Source of the DNA: Nephrocerus scutellatus
Lineage: Eukaryota; Arthropoda; Insecta; Diptera; Pipunculidae
DNA: 64,000 nt
Direction: 5' to 3'
Assembly: GCA_947095585.1 (NCBI GenBank)
Contig: OX352761.1
Coordinates: 112,951,890-113,015,889, forward strand
The notes beneath the pieces were generated by a model. It did not search any database. It had not been told where the DNA came from and saw only the letters and a list, made by a program, of their open reading frames with translations. How positions within the stretch are numbered: position 1 is the first letter of the stretch; every line of letters starts with the position of its first letter. The position numbers and the translations under genes are program-made. Below, in pieces: positions 1 to 11,394 of this stretch.

Positions 1-894
1 ACTTGGCCACATACAAAAGAGGGGTCATCCATGCATGACTTTTCCTCAATTGCGGTGATCCCTCAAGCGACGACGGTCGTTTGACCAGTCGGTCGTTCGG
101 TCGATCGGTCGACTGATTCGCTGCCATTAGAGATTAGCAGGAGCAGGACTTGCGATGTATTTCAGCTTTCAGCTCTTGGGGATCAGAGAGCGTGCACTGG
201 GTAATGATGGCTGGTTGTACGTACATACACTATGGAGCGTCGATGCCGCCGTGTTGTTGGAGCATAAAAATGGAACGAATTTGCGATTCGATCGTTTGCC
301 GAGACAGACTCGTATACCTACCTATATTAGCAGCAGCAATATGTAATAGGAAAAAAGATTTCAGAAATTAAGGCAGGAGGTTTGTCGGGAAACCACTATT
401 CACTTAATTGCTTCGATCGGACCTTCTTCTTTTTCTGATTTTTTATCGAAAGTTTCCTTTTCACTGCGTTGTGAATTAATGTGCTCATCATTTCGTATCA
501 GATTGGATAGACTCTAGCTGTACGTAGATATGCCTTGGATTGAAAATTAAACGTGGTTTCAAGTTGGATGAACTGTTGTGAGTGATCACGTTTGATTTTG
601 ATATTGGAATTCATACATCAACGGAAGAAGATATTTAATTTTACACTGATGGTATTATACCCGTTTTTGGTGCATTAATATTAAGGTACCTTTTAGTAAA
701 AACGTGCCCAACTGGAGTATTGTCACCGGTAGACGACGCAGAAGAGCGACAATAAACAAGCTTTTTAAATTCTTGAGCATTATCAAAATAAAAAAATAAT
801 AACAATGAAAGTAATAAATTGTATAACAAATAAGCCTAAATATTAAAAACCTTTTTCCCTCCAAAACTTAGTGGCTAAATACTTACTCTTACCA
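1..894. other. no gene seen; short GGTC/CGAT simple repeat
   Basis: No open frame here resembles a known protein. Around 65-120 there is a short degenerate run of CGGTCG/GATCGGTCG words. The rest is unremarkable AT-rich DNA. Confidence 0.5.
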
Positions 895-1905
895 TCAGCG
901 CGAAATATCTCGTTGTCATCCAGAATAGAAAGGTGATCACTGAATTTGTGTAGCCCGCTATGCCAGCAGTAAAACCATAGGAAAGAAATGGGTCATTCAG
1001 CCCAATGATGGTTCTTTGTCTGTGCAAAGCTGTTTTACGGTCATGTGCTCTCTTCTTATGGAGCGCTAATTTGGTGGCCAGCGTTGAGCATAAGATACAA
1101 TGCTATCAAGCTTAGCAGACTAAAACGATCAGCAGCAGCTGGCTCGGCAGGAACTTTACGATCATGTTCGACCGATGCCTTTAACATCTACTATCTCCTG
1201 ACATACATCGCAACGTGCACTGCAGTACGACTCAGATAATCTGGGGTCGAATTACCACATACGTGACTGAATAATGATTTGATTTGGCATGAGCGCTTAC
1301 GTGAACGAGTAACGAGTACTGATCATGCCAATGAAAATACTAGATCACTCGTTAACGTATGGATTTCATTTACACGTTAACTGATGTCTTAGTTCGACCT
1401 CTGGTTGGTTTTTCATCTGACCATACTGGCACTGTAACATACCGCAGAAAGTACCTGAATATATGATGTCATCTTATACAGTATACTGCATACCCAAACT
1501 TTGCTTTAGGTCCACCTTTAGTATCGATATTCCGACTAGAGGAAACTGGAAGGACGGGAAAGTAACTAGGCTATTTGACGTGACAGTCAGAAGTCTTCTC
1601 GGATGAGCTTTTTCTGTTGAAGTCATTTAGGTTTCCTGACTCGACTAGCATCTTTCAGGCGGAGATACTGGCAATAAGGGAGGCTTGTAGGGCATTAAGC
1701 CATAGTACTAGAAGGGATATGTATATGTGTATATGTATCAATAAATCGAAACTCGTTAAACAGTGTAAAGCAGAATTGCCTTCGATTATCCAAAACTTGG
1801 ACATAACCATAGTATGGTGGCCAGGGCATGGTAATATACATTTAGAGGGTACAACGAGTGAGCAGAAAAATTGGAATAGAAGGGGAAGTAACGCCAAATT
1901 TTTTT
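895..1905 (+). mobile_element. LINE remnant: end of reverse transcriptase plus RNase H, interrupted by a MITE
   Basis: Plus-strand translation at about 1030-1240 gives the last part of a LINE reverse transcriptase (YGALIWWPALS, then LRSCSTDA), normally followed by a linker and RNase H. The linker resumes after 1404. An RNase H-like stretch at about 1617-1860 contains FQAEILAIREACRALS and a degraded WWPGHGNI motif, where WVPGH is usual. Frameshifts and stops show it is dead. The 163-bp inverted-repeat element at 1241-1403 lies inside it. Family placement (LOA/R1-like with RNase H) is an inference from the motif order. Confidence 0.75.
1241..1403. mobile_element. short TIR element (hAT-like MITE), copy 1
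   Basis: About 163 bp bounded by inverted ends that read CTGGGGTCGAATTA on the left and, reverse-complemented, CAGAGGTCGAACTA on the right. A second copy in the opposite orientation is at 21175-21333 and has CAGGGGTCGAATTA. The interior has no coding capacity. The CAGGG-type end suggests hAT, but no 8-bp target duplication is visible, so the class is tentative. It splits a LINE reading frame. Confidence 0.6.
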
Positions 1906-1990
1906 TTATAATTTGCGCACGCGTAAGAGGCTCGCACCCTTATAATGCTCGGTCATATGCTTGGCACAGCGTGGACGCTGCTCTACTACC
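1906..1990 (+). repeat. dispersed repeat A, copy 1
   Basis: Shares the words CTCGCACCCTTATAATGC and ATGCTTGGCACAGCGTGG with stretches near 20425-20495, 22650-22700 (reverse) and 52640-52690. A T/A run precedes it here and at 20.4 kb. No coding capacity. It may be the tail of a short retroposon. Confidence 0.55.
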
Positions 1991-2149
1991 AGGTGAAGTA
2001 CTCTGATAAACTACGTCATATCAAAAACGTGATGGCCACCAAAAATTTAGAACCACAGAGTTGATAAAAAGATCTTTGAAGGATATTGCGAAAGTTGTGG
2101 CTATCAGTACACGTGACTGGTCAGTGTCCTGCCACGCTGCTAAGCTAAG

Positions 2150-2370
2150 TTGAAAGCAACCTGTACTTCCGAGTATCTCGAACACTCTTTGGGACAAATT
2201 TACATTCATACTCATGAAGTTTCAAGAGTATTAAGGGACCTCAGCATATACAACTCCGCTGGGCCAGATGGTATTCCCCTATTAGTTCTGAAGAGGTGTT
2301 CTTCGTCGCTGGTATTACCACTGGGTAAGCTTTTCTACTCATCATATTCTTTTGGAAGATGATCTGTTTC
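2150..2370 (+). mobile_element. LINE remnant: reverse transcriptase N-terminal part
   Basis: The open frame contains EVSRVLRDL followed by NSAGPDGIPLLVLKRC, matching the conserved S-x-GPDGIP-x-x-x-LK block at the start of LINE reverse transcriptases. It ends at a stop after about 70 codons. Weaker matching frames extend back to about 2040. It is the same kind of fragment as those at 44.2 kb and 63.8 kb. Confidence 0.7.
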
Positions 2371-2436
2371 TGTTGCAAATTATGGGAAGATGATTTAAGG
2401 CTGGGTAACATTCGACAGAAGGAGATAAGTAGTAGA

Positions 2437-4230
2437 TTTTTCTTTTTCTTTTTTTATTGAAGTGTTATAAAGTTGACAAACTACAACTACAACCAGTTTA
2501 CACTAACGAGTAGTTCACATTTGTTATATTTACATATTAAATACTATATATTTTACATTAAACAAATACACGTTTATTTTTCATTTCTGTTGTATCTTTT
2601 AGATGTTGTTTATCCGTATCTCCGTATCTCCATATCTCCATACTGATCTTAACGTTTGTTTATATATTAGTACTTTGTTATGTATCAACAAAAAAAAATA
2701 TTCTGCCGATGAGTCAATTAAGTTTTCATAGCTTAAGCTCTTCTCTTTCCTTTTTTATATGACCCTTCCGTCGTAATTTAGCCTCCAGGTTCATTCCTAA
2801 GTACTTTGCTGTATTGGAATAATGAATTTGTATCCCATTAACAATAATTGGAATAAGTTGAATCTTTTTGTTAGTAAAATTAACACGATTGAATTTTCTG
2901 CTATTTAGCTTTAAGCCCCATTTTTTAGTCCAGTCCAATACAGTATTGACAGCATTCTGGAGAAGTTCAGTTGATTCTATTTCATTAATTCAAACTGAGA
3001 GAATGGCTGTGTCATCAGCAAACGTAGCAAGTGAGCAATTCGAAAATGTTGGCATGACATTTGTGAAGAGTATATTCATTGTTGGGCCTAGTATACTTCC
3101 TTGGGAAACATCGTCTTTAATCTTTTCTTGTTTTACCCGGAAATATGTATTAGTGAGATAAGTTTCTAAAATTGTTGAATATTCTTTAGGAAAAAAAGTT
3201 TTGAGCTTAGATAGTAGTTCTTCATGCCACACTATATCGAAAGCTTGAGCGATGTCCAGGAATATTGAAGAACATATCATTCGAATTTCAAGAGCTTCTT
3301 CGACAATTTTGGTGATTCTATGCGTACTTGCTGGATACTAGCATGTTGGTCTCTAAAGTTAAATTGATGAGACGGAATCATATTCTCACTATTTATAAAT
3401 GGCTTGAGTCTCTTTAGCAGTATTTTTTTTTGATAGTAAGGAGATTGGCCTGTAGGAAGACATCTCGTGCAAATCCTTACCTAGCTTACGGATCATTATA
3501 ACCTCTAAAACGGGTACTTCAGGCGCAGACAAGCATTTAAAAGAACTAATAACTTTGTCTTAGCTCTTGGCGGTAGGTGTTGTACTAGCTCAGCAGTAAT
3601 AAGATCATAGCCAGGTGACTTTTCCTCTTGAGGTATTTTTTTATAGTAGTTTCTACTTCGAAGGGTGTAACTGGAGGAACTTCCACAGAGAGTGGATTTC
3701 CGGCAATATTACTTCATTTTGCCTTTCATTGGGTTGAAATACATTCGTCAGATATTCGGCAAATATTTTTCCTTTCTCAGAGCTGCTTTTGGGCAGCTAT
3801 TTAACTTAATTGGTGGGTTGTGTTGAATGAGACGTTTGAAGTTTTTAGTTATTTTCCACAATGAGTATTCGGTCGATTTATCGGCTGTTAGTTGGCGTGC
3901 TGTTGCTTGTTTTTTTTTAGAACCTCGTATCACCTGCGCAAAACTTAGGGTGCGTTCATATACATGGACAATAAGGTTCTTTCAACTGGGTTACTCTGAT
4001 GGCTGTTTTCTATCTGTTGTTCAGTCACACGAGTTAATGGTGGTGAATTGTCGTTTTTCAATTTTGCATTAATTGCGATGTTTCTTCTTTTCTGCAGTTC
4101 TTTTGCTACGACGATAGTTAGCTGGGTGTTCTTTGCCACAGTTGCAGCATTTAGGTAAATGCTCGGGAGTTTTAGTACGTTCAGGTGTATGGTGATCGCC
4201 GACACATTTAGAACAATAGTTCTAAAGATA
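2437..4230 (-). mobile_element. jockey-like LINE, internally deleted, with A-rich 3' tail
   Basis: Read on the minus strand from about 4230. A gag-type zinc-knuckle region comes first (CCNCGKEHPANY with the final Cys lost). A short linker segment at 3930-3750 (YSLWKITKNFKR) follows. Then reverse transcriptase motifs at 3280-2730: DIAQAFDIVWHEELLSKL, VSQGSILGP, ATFADDTAILSV and AKYLGMNL. The endonuclease domain expected between gag and RT is missing. The element ends at 2437-2458 in an A-rich tail with an AATAAA word on the minus strand. Frames are broken. Jockey clade is inferred from motif order and wording. Confidence 0.8.
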
Positions 4231-6540
4231 GAAAGCTTCTGGTAGCAGTGTCAATATAAGTGGAATTTGGTGAAAGAAAGGATACCTTGCGACAATTGAA
4301 TAGTGATATTAATAAGTTTCCGAATTTGCTATTTTGTCCAAAATATGAACCATAAACTCCAGATGACTTCAAATTGAGCTTTTACGAGTTCTTATCTTTT
4401 TGCAATCAAATCTTTAATGGAATTGCGTCTTTAGTGAAAGTACGAACGAGAACATACATTTATGTAAATCAGTCGACGCCATCTCGTCTCCACAATTTTC
4501 GAATAAATTCAAGGCCAAGAAATAATTGACATTTAAAATATTCATGACAAAACCTTCTCGCAAACACATTCCAGCCAAACACAAATGTATTCCGATGGCA
4601 GGTAGATACATGTATATATAGGTATATGTATTATGTAGAAGAGCAATATTCCAATTATGTGCAGCACATATATAGGTATGTAATACATGTTAAATACATA
4701 TTCACTTGGACTGGCTTGCATTTCTGCATCGCAGTGCAACGCACAAATCAGGATCCTGGTTTCTGTTCCTTTTTTTTTTATTTTTTGTCGCATAAACAGC
4801 AGTTTCTCAGGAATTCACAAACGCCTGGTGGCGGTTTTTGTGTTTGCATTTCGTTTTTGTGCATCTAATTGCATTCGCTTCAGTTGGTAAAAAGATATAG
4901 CAACGATGGTAATCGCTTTGCTGTTATAAATTGATACAATATATATGCACAAATATATCTAGATACTATATATATGTTTATGTATTTTCGCCACCGCATT
5001 CAATTTTTTGGCCAATGCACAATCGATCGATGGTGTACGAGCGAACGCAAACAGGGACTAAGAGCAAAAAACCAGTTCCCTGTTTGTACTGCACACTCAG
5101 CTCTGCTGATTGCAAGTGTGCTGCTGCCGCTGTCGTTAGGGACTCGATTTTCGGTTTATGCAATCTTCTGGTTTCTATGTTAATGGTCAAGGTCTAAAAA
5201 GCAAAAAATCGCATTGAAATGCAAATATACCAAGCATATAGCGACAGATAGCCGGCAGTGCGCAATGGTAAACAAGAATGAAATTAATAAAAAAAGCGGG
5301 AATACAACAACAAGAAAGAAAAAATAGAAAACAGAATGAAGGATTCAAAAAGAAGGGTTACAGATGAATCAACATGATGTGTTAAACAGTTGAGCTGATA
5401 GATTGCGTGACGAAATGGCAAATTTGGTGGACATATCCAAAGTAAAAAAGGCTAAACGTAGATAAGTAAAATTTTTATAAAAAGCGGTAAAAAATTTAGA
5501 GGAAGCTATATGTTGAACAAGCCATACTTGCAGGAACCGCAACTATTAGATTTTCCTAGAATTCTCTGTACCTCATGTTAACTAAAACTATTTCATAGCA
5601 TTCCACCAACTATTTATTTTCTATACTTGAATTCATCTAACAGTCGCATTAGTGAACTTAAAGTTTTGATTAACTTCTGTTCAATGTTTTTCGCAGTCAG
5701 ATTGAAAATAAAGTTAAGAAAGGCAATTTCAAACACTTTGACCACCAAACAGACTGTAATTTCGACCGTAGTTTATTAGTCGATCAAAGATCTCCCATCT
5801 ACGAAACATGTGGATTCCTCAGGAGTGTCAAGAATCGGTATAGTCATTTTAGATCTAACAAGGAACCATTTCGCTCGGTCAGTCTCTGTGGCAAATTACC
5901 AATTTATCCATACCCTCAATACTTCGAATGGATTTAATTCATACCACATGAGGTATTCTTGTACATATTTGGACGCACTGGGCTATCTGCCGAACTTATG
6001 CAACGTGCCCCTGATCTCCCATGTTGCTACAAGGGCAACTGACGAAAGCATCCGACATGCATCGACGACTTTGGGTGGTCGTAATGCGGTCTGCAGATAC
6101 TGCAGTGACATACCTGAAAGGGACAGTAACATATGTAATCTAATCAGATATTAGTGGCTCGACTGGGGTGTGGCCGGAATTCAGCCCTAAGAATAAGCAG
6201 GTGCACCGACATGGGTAATACGTACGATAGAGTTGTCATAATGACGGCTCTATGAAGTTGGTTGTGCTGAGTTCCTGGGACGCTATCAAAGAAATATTAT
6301 GGAATTGTCCTTTCATTTCTGTATTCTTTTTTATATTTTTGTTAATTAGATTTAAGTACTTTTAGGTAAATATATAAAAAAAATAATGAATAAAACGTTT
6401 TCTCTTCCATTTTTGCTTTAAAATCAAAATTACTATAAATTAATAAAATACCTAGACAATAAATGTAAAACATAAAATATAATACAATGATAACCAAACT
6501 GGACATTAATAAAAGTTTACTAATGTTGTTTTCGTACTAA
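4231..6540. other. no gene seen
   Basis: AT-rich sequence with TATA/ATAC-rich low-complexity runs (4600-4700, 4940-4990). An open frame at 5810-6154 ends in a Cys-rich segment vaguely like a LINE C-terminal knuckle, but it is too weak to call. No splice-coherent gene found. Confidence 0.5.
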
Positions 6541-6554
6541 CCAACCTATACTAA

Positions 6555-6745
6555 TATTATAAAGAGTTAGTGTTGTTTTGTGTGTAGGAGGTAATCCTCA
6601 AAAAAATTTAAAAATTCTTTCATCAGTATTTAGAATAGCCTTTCATGGAGAATATAGACCTATTTAAATAAAAGGGCCTTTCATGGCAACCAATTTTAAA
6701 ACTAAATAACTAAAGTCGACGAAAAAACGGTCACGCATCGTATTA
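6555..6745 (+). repeat. dispersed repeat X, copy 1
   Basis: Starts near ATATTATAAAGAG and includes TTTGTGTGTAGGAGGTAATC, later ACTAAAGTCRACGAAAAAACGG and CGCATC. The same words recur in the same order at 44885-45050. The first part recurs inverted at 52440-52500. It has no coding capacity. It resembles a common class of short insect non-autonomous elements, but class is not established. Confidence 0.65.
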
Positions 6746-7215
6746 TAATGACTGCTTTCACAAGATTTCTAAAATTGTTAGATATGTACACGTACGCAAC
6801 ATTCTTTAAAGCAGTTGGCATAGTTTATAACATTTAATCCTTTTCAATCAATCAATTGGTCAACAAACATGTTGGAGCATTTGTACCCTTTAATACAATC
6901 TTAAAAACGAAACGAAACACAGTCAAGAAGTGCAAATAAAATGCACACGCGCGGAGTAGCTGAAGGCTTACAAAACAGGATTTTGTTTGTTCTCTACACA
7001 TGCATATATATGTATCTATGTTTGGATATTTCTATATATTATTTGTATAGGTAATCGTATGGAACCATTTTTGGACAAAAGATGATTGTAATCTACACTT
7101 GGTGGTTAAACTTTTATCGTTTCGAAAACCGAACTAAATCCAAGATTAAGGATCGATGCACACACGCTTTATTTTTCTTTCGTGACTTTTTTTTTTTTTT
7201 TTTTTTTATATATAT
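6746..7215. other. no gene seen
   Basis: Unrecognised AT-rich DNA ending in a run of about 24 T around 7185-7207. Confidence 0.45.
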
Positions 7216-7275
7216 TTAAAGTTATTGCCAAGGGAATACTCCCTGAATGACTTGCGCCACGGCAATAACGTGGGC
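7216..7275 (-). repeat. hairpin-bearing dispersed module, copy 1
   Basis: About 50 bp, TTGCCAAGGGA..TCCCTGAATGA..TTGCG..CGGCAATAA, with outer ATTGCC/GGCAAT and inner AGGGA/TCCCT complementarity. It recurs at 17840-17886 with few changes. In both copies the flank on the low-coordinate side is T-rich. That suggests a minus-strand retroposon 3' end with an A-rich tail, though this is inference. Confidence 0.6.
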
Positions 7276-7299
7276 TAAGCCCTTTATTAAAATTAAGAA

Positions 7300-7740
7300 G
7301 TAAATCGGAGAAATGTGATTTACAATATATCACAAGTCACCACCAAGACCGTTCAAGATATAAACCTTTGATTTTAGGTAATCCCTTTAAAAAATCTGAT
7401 GATGTCAGGTCAGGTGGCCAATTAAGATCGATGGGCTTTGAAATGATTTAGTTATGGTAAATTTCAATGCAATGTCATTGTTACGCCATCTGTGTGGCAA
7501 GTGGCACCACCTTATTGGAACCACATGTTTTTCAGCTATCGTCTTTCCAACTCTGGTTCCAAAAAGTTCTCAATCATGGCTTTGTAGCGATCATTATTTA
7601 CTATCTTCCTGTTTTCCTGCTTATTGTTAAGAAATATACGGCCGTATAATGGTGGTGGACGTCAACGCACACCAAACTGTAACCTTACGTGGCAGTAGCG
7701 GACTGGAATGCACTAATTTTTGATTTTGAGTTGCCTAGAA
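7300..7740 (-). pseudogene. mariner-like transposase remnant (C-terminal half)
   Basis: Minus-strand frames read SVTVWCALTSTTII, then NDRYKAMIENFLEPELE, then MWFQ-x-GGATCHT, then a degraded LNWP block. This is the order of the middle and catalytic part of mariner transposases (second catalytic Asp region, here changed to Gly). Several stops and frameshifts. The N-terminal part is absent. Confidence 0.65.
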
Positions 7741-7771
7741 CCGGTAGTTTGATTTATAAACGTTATATCTA

Positions 7772-7934
7772 ACGGGTGTTTTTTTAAGAGGTTGCCGATT
7801 TTTTTTTTGAATAAAACACATATAAAATTATGAAATGACCAAAATTTTTTTTTATTTGGTAGATAATTTTTTGGCATTTAACATTTAAACACAATTTCTG
7901 GCATATGGCTACCACGACTATTTTTCACAAATGT

Positions 7935-7967
<33 letters not shown>

Positions 7968-8081
7968 CATAATGATTTGCCAAACAATACTGAGTAGAAA
8001 TGCCACTTTGAGCTGTCAAAACAACTGTCATAAAATAAAACGACATCTATCGGAAAAACAAACCTCCTAAAAAACACCCGT
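7772..8081 (-). mobile_element. 310-bp internally deleted rosa-type mariner (MITE)
   Basis: Flanked by TA and bounded by inverted ends beginning ACGGGTGTTTTTT. The left ~165 bp matches the 3' end of the intact mariner at 49419-50714, including the last ~13 codons. The right part matches its 5' end up to the start codon. The coding region between is gone and the junction (7937-7967) is a run of 31 T. Orientation is opposite to the intact copy. It keeps both ends, so it could be moved in trans by an active transposase. Confidence 0.9.
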
Positions 8082-8639
8082 TATGACTTGTCATCAATTG
8101 TAAAACAAAATTTGGAATTTACGCCGAAAGATTTAACAGGGTTCTTCCATACTTCAGACGCAAAACATTATCAGTTGTTAAGAGAAGTTGGACTAACGGA
8201 ATATTTAAGGTTATTGTGCACAATTATTGATATGGATGTTATTTGAATTCCTTATTGAGCAGCGCTCATATAGAGCTTCTCTTACGCTTACATACACAGA
8301 AGTTACGTTACCGGAATCAATAACTTGTAAAAGACACAACTTCTCTTATCAACACCAAAATAACAACTGATTTAACATAATTACAACTCATAAATACTGC
8401 CTATCGATTGCAAAGATAATATCATGAGCTTTGGAATTAAAGTGGGCTGGAAGTCCGAGAGAGAGTAATTATGCAAGCTCAGGTCACATGAGCAAGTATA
8501 ACGATAAAAGTATGATGTTACAATTATTCCAATTAATAATAAAAGTGTTTATGTTGCGATCGGTGTACTACTATTGCTGCTATGTAGTATATGACCTACC
8601 GGTGTGTTGCTGATAATGATGATAATTAGGGAGTGACGG
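8082..8639. other. no gene seen
   Basis: Unrecognised AT-rich DNA, no coherent coding or repeat signal. Confidence 0.45.
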
Positions 8640-8830
8640 GGACAGGTGGATGAGGTAGCTCACGCTGAATATTCTCCAAAAAACGAGATGTTCCTGGTCT
8701 TCCCGTATTGTGGCGGTCTTCATTGTATACGGTCTCCTCAATGTTAGCCACTAAACGTTGAATTGTCTGAGCAGTTGTTGAGGGTAATTTCGTCGAAATT
8801 TTCTTTGAGTAATAACAATTGATGCATTAT
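8640..8830 (-). pseudogene. possible mariner/DUF4817 N-terminal transposase fragment
   Basis: A minus-strand frame reads TTAQTIQRLVANIEETV, then NTGRPGTSRFLENIQ. This resembles the helix-turn-helix linker (TIxRLVxKFEETG..GRPRTSRxxENI) of mariner-like transposases. It is short and has no catalytic residues. Confidence 0.4.
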
Positions 8831-8973
8831 TTCTAGCATGGATTAAAACGATAATGGAACATTGTTACGGTGTGTAGCGGTATATTGCATTTTTTTAAGT
8901 ATATTTATTAACTTTCTGAAAAAAGAAAAAAAAATAGGTCGAGCGAGGTTGTGTCGGAGCGCACAGCAGTTGG

Positions 8974-9839
8974 TTTGACGTAAAACGTCTATGACTATGA
9001 AAAACAGACACTGGATGGTATATAATTATTTATTTTGATTATTATTCGACGACAATTTTGTTTAACATTGGCCTGTGATATGAGAAATAAGATACATAAA
9101 GCATAGTATCAACATTAATGTGGACGTAGAGTCTATAGTGGTATTGCCATGTGTTGTCGGTTCTGTGGGCACGTAATTAAGGCCGAATACATTCTATCCC
9201 TTAGTTCGGAGACTTTTTCGATAAATGTGTGGATCTTTACTCGTTTGGTCCATTGGTACAGGTACAGAGGTGCTCGCGGAGTTGAAGTCGTTCACTGAGC
9301 ATACTGTGCCAGCTTTGCGACGCTCCCGAAACAGTTTCGCTCGATAGACACTGGATATTAGGATACCTTTGCGTTGCCGATAGCCGATATGCTCAATTTA
9401 TATTTTCGGTTGGGTCTTAAAGGAGTGGGGCTGACATATTGTATTTTAATATTATTTTTATGGGTTTACTTTACATTGTTACATATTTATATTGTCCAAA
9501 ATACTCCATTTTTTCTTTAAATTGATAGACCTTAATAAACTCTATTCACAAACACATGAATCACCGCGCCTGAGTCGTGAGCTACACTGAATAGAAAGGA
9601 ATAGAAAGGAGCAAGAGCGCCGGTTTTGTCCATGCGCGATTCCCCTTCCGCGCCAACCCGACACCCACAACGTTAACTCAAGATCTTATCAGCGAGCTGA
9701 CCATATACGTTCAATAACGGCACTAGACTTACGTCTCTAAGACTAATACTTAGGGAATTATTAAGGCAAGACAATGTAACCCTTATTCTACACTACTATT
9801 TTTGTTCCTGTTTCGATTTTAAAGACGTTTTACGTCAAA
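8974..9839. mobile_element. candidate element bounded by a perfect 17-bp inverted repeat
   Basis: TTTGACGTAAAACGTCT at 8974-8990 recurs as its exact reverse complement at 9823-9839. Each arm is itself nearly palindromic (GACGT-AAA-ACGTC). The 832 bp between has no recognisable coding frame. No target duplication is obvious outside the arms. It could be a non-autonomous DNA transposon or two copies of a palindromic site. Confidence 0.4.
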
Positions 9840-10034
9840 ATAAAATTAAAAATGTTATAAGCAAGACAAATGGCGTGAAAAAGTTCTAGAAATCATAAAC
9901 CTTTTGTGTTTTGCAGAAAAATTATTCTTTATTCGATCGATAGTGTTAGCGATTTTTGTGGTTCAACAACTGGTACTTTCGCTCACGTATATCTCTTTCC
10001 ATTTGCTGAGTAGAGGTAAGATTTCTGACATATG

Positions 10035-10200
10035 GTTTAAGTTTGACGTTTCATTTGAAAACTGTACCCGGGCTACGGTGTAATTTGATGTTACATTTGC
10101 AAAGTTTTCTAACGGACACGGTAGCTTTGCTACCCGTGGATGACCTACGGGTAAGGTTTCGCTTACTCCACATAATGGGGAAGAGAGCAAGCGAAACAAA
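10035..10200 (+). repeat. dispersed repeat Y, copy 1
   Basis: Shares GACGTTTCATTTG-like, AACTGTACCCGGG, GCTACCCGT and GACGGGTAAGGTTTCG-like blocks with 16785-16935, in the same order. Both copies end in an AGAG-rich stretch (GGAAGAGAG here). Contains imperfect ACCCGGGCTACGGT / GCTACCCGT inversions. No coding capacity. Confidence 0.65.
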
Positions 10201-10989
10201 TTTCAACAAGTTTTAAAAGGTAGTCCTTTTTAGATTTGTAATTTTAAAGGTAATTCTGTAAATTACGTTTTCTTATACATCATCAATTAAAATTACATGT
10301 AAATCTTCATTACCCCAAACAGGTCATATTCCGTCTGACAAGTAAAAACTTAATCCACCGTCGAGCTATGTATAAAAATGGGTTTTGCCGTACGTGGATA
10401 AGTTTTTTATTTGCTGTTGACATTATGTACTTTGTTACTGCTTTATAACCTGCTACATATATACATATATGCGCAGCAACGGCTTAAAGATGTATTATGA
10501 CATTAAATGAATGCACATTTGGGTAACATAATATTGGAGTGCGCTGCGCACTGCCCTGTGCCCATGTACCTGTGACCTACAAAGAACCTTTGCGTAATAC
10601 TGCCACACTACCATTCCCCATCAAACAACACAACAACAGAGCATTTCGCACGAGCAATCATTTTACACAAACACACATACACTACACCAACAAAAAAAAC
10701 AGCTTGATTTCAAGAACAACCAGGAATCCGAGAGGAGCAGACGCTGGCAACTTCAAAAAGGAGATAGAAAAGGAAAAGATCCAAACGATCGGAATAACAA
10801 AGTTCTTTCACGTAACCGGTTGCGATTTTGATCATCGAAGCATTTCTGAACTTTGTCCACTTGTTCAAGATGGGCCTTTTGTTTTTCTTACAGAGCTCTC
10901 ACAATGGAAAATTAAGATTTAAGACTTATGACTTAAAAAAAAGTTAAACGTTTTTCAGCTTTTGTCCTAACATTTCTACCAACATAACG
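10201..10989. other. no gene seen
   Basis: Contains a 127-codon plus-strand open frame (10539-10922) of low-complexity Thr/Asn/His-rich composition. It has no recognisable domain, no splice support and no signal peptide, so it is not called as a gene. Confidence 0.5.
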
Positions 10990-11200
10990 AGTAATTTTTT
11001 TTTAAATTCTCTATATTCACTTTGCGTCGGCATGTGTGTGTCGGTGGTTGGCTGGCTGGTGGAACCCACTTCCTAAAGCCTTTATTCAAACTTTGCATAC
11101 ATGCGTATATCTAATGACAACAAATTCTATTAAAATTTGGAAGGCTCCCATATAATTTTTTTAAAATTCAACTCGATTTTCCTCAAATTTTGTACACTAC
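10990..11200 (+). repeat. dispersed repeat Z, single degraded unit
   Basis: Shares CCCACTTCCT-A-A-GC, TTTGCATACATGCGTAT, AATTTTG-like and GGCTCCCATA blocks with the tandem array at 42720-43330. The block CTCAAATTTTGTACAC recurs there too. Decayed and non-coding. Confidence 0.6.
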
Positions 11201-11394
11201 GTGGCTTCAGTGAATGAAGAAAGTTTTTACAACAGGAGTTACTGAGCCTTTTTAATAGATAAGTTCCCTTAAAAACAAAAAGAAAGAATATTTCTGCACC
11301 ACAGCGGCTAAATACTTATATTGTATCTAGTACTCATGCAAAAACGTGATAATGTCTATAGAGAATGGAAAAACAACCGTATTGATGCCGTCTT

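Noticed and set aside
1617..2006. 129-codon frame as a host gene
   Set aside because: Its first half is a degraded LINE RNase H domain and its end runs into repeat A.
5810..6154. 114-codon frame with a Cys-rich end like a LINE knuckle
   Set aside because: Only CRYC-type spacing is suggestive; the surrounding LINE motifs are missing.
10539..10922. 127-codon open frame
   Set aside because: Low-complexity Thr/Asn/His composition, no domain, no splice or signal support; likely chance.
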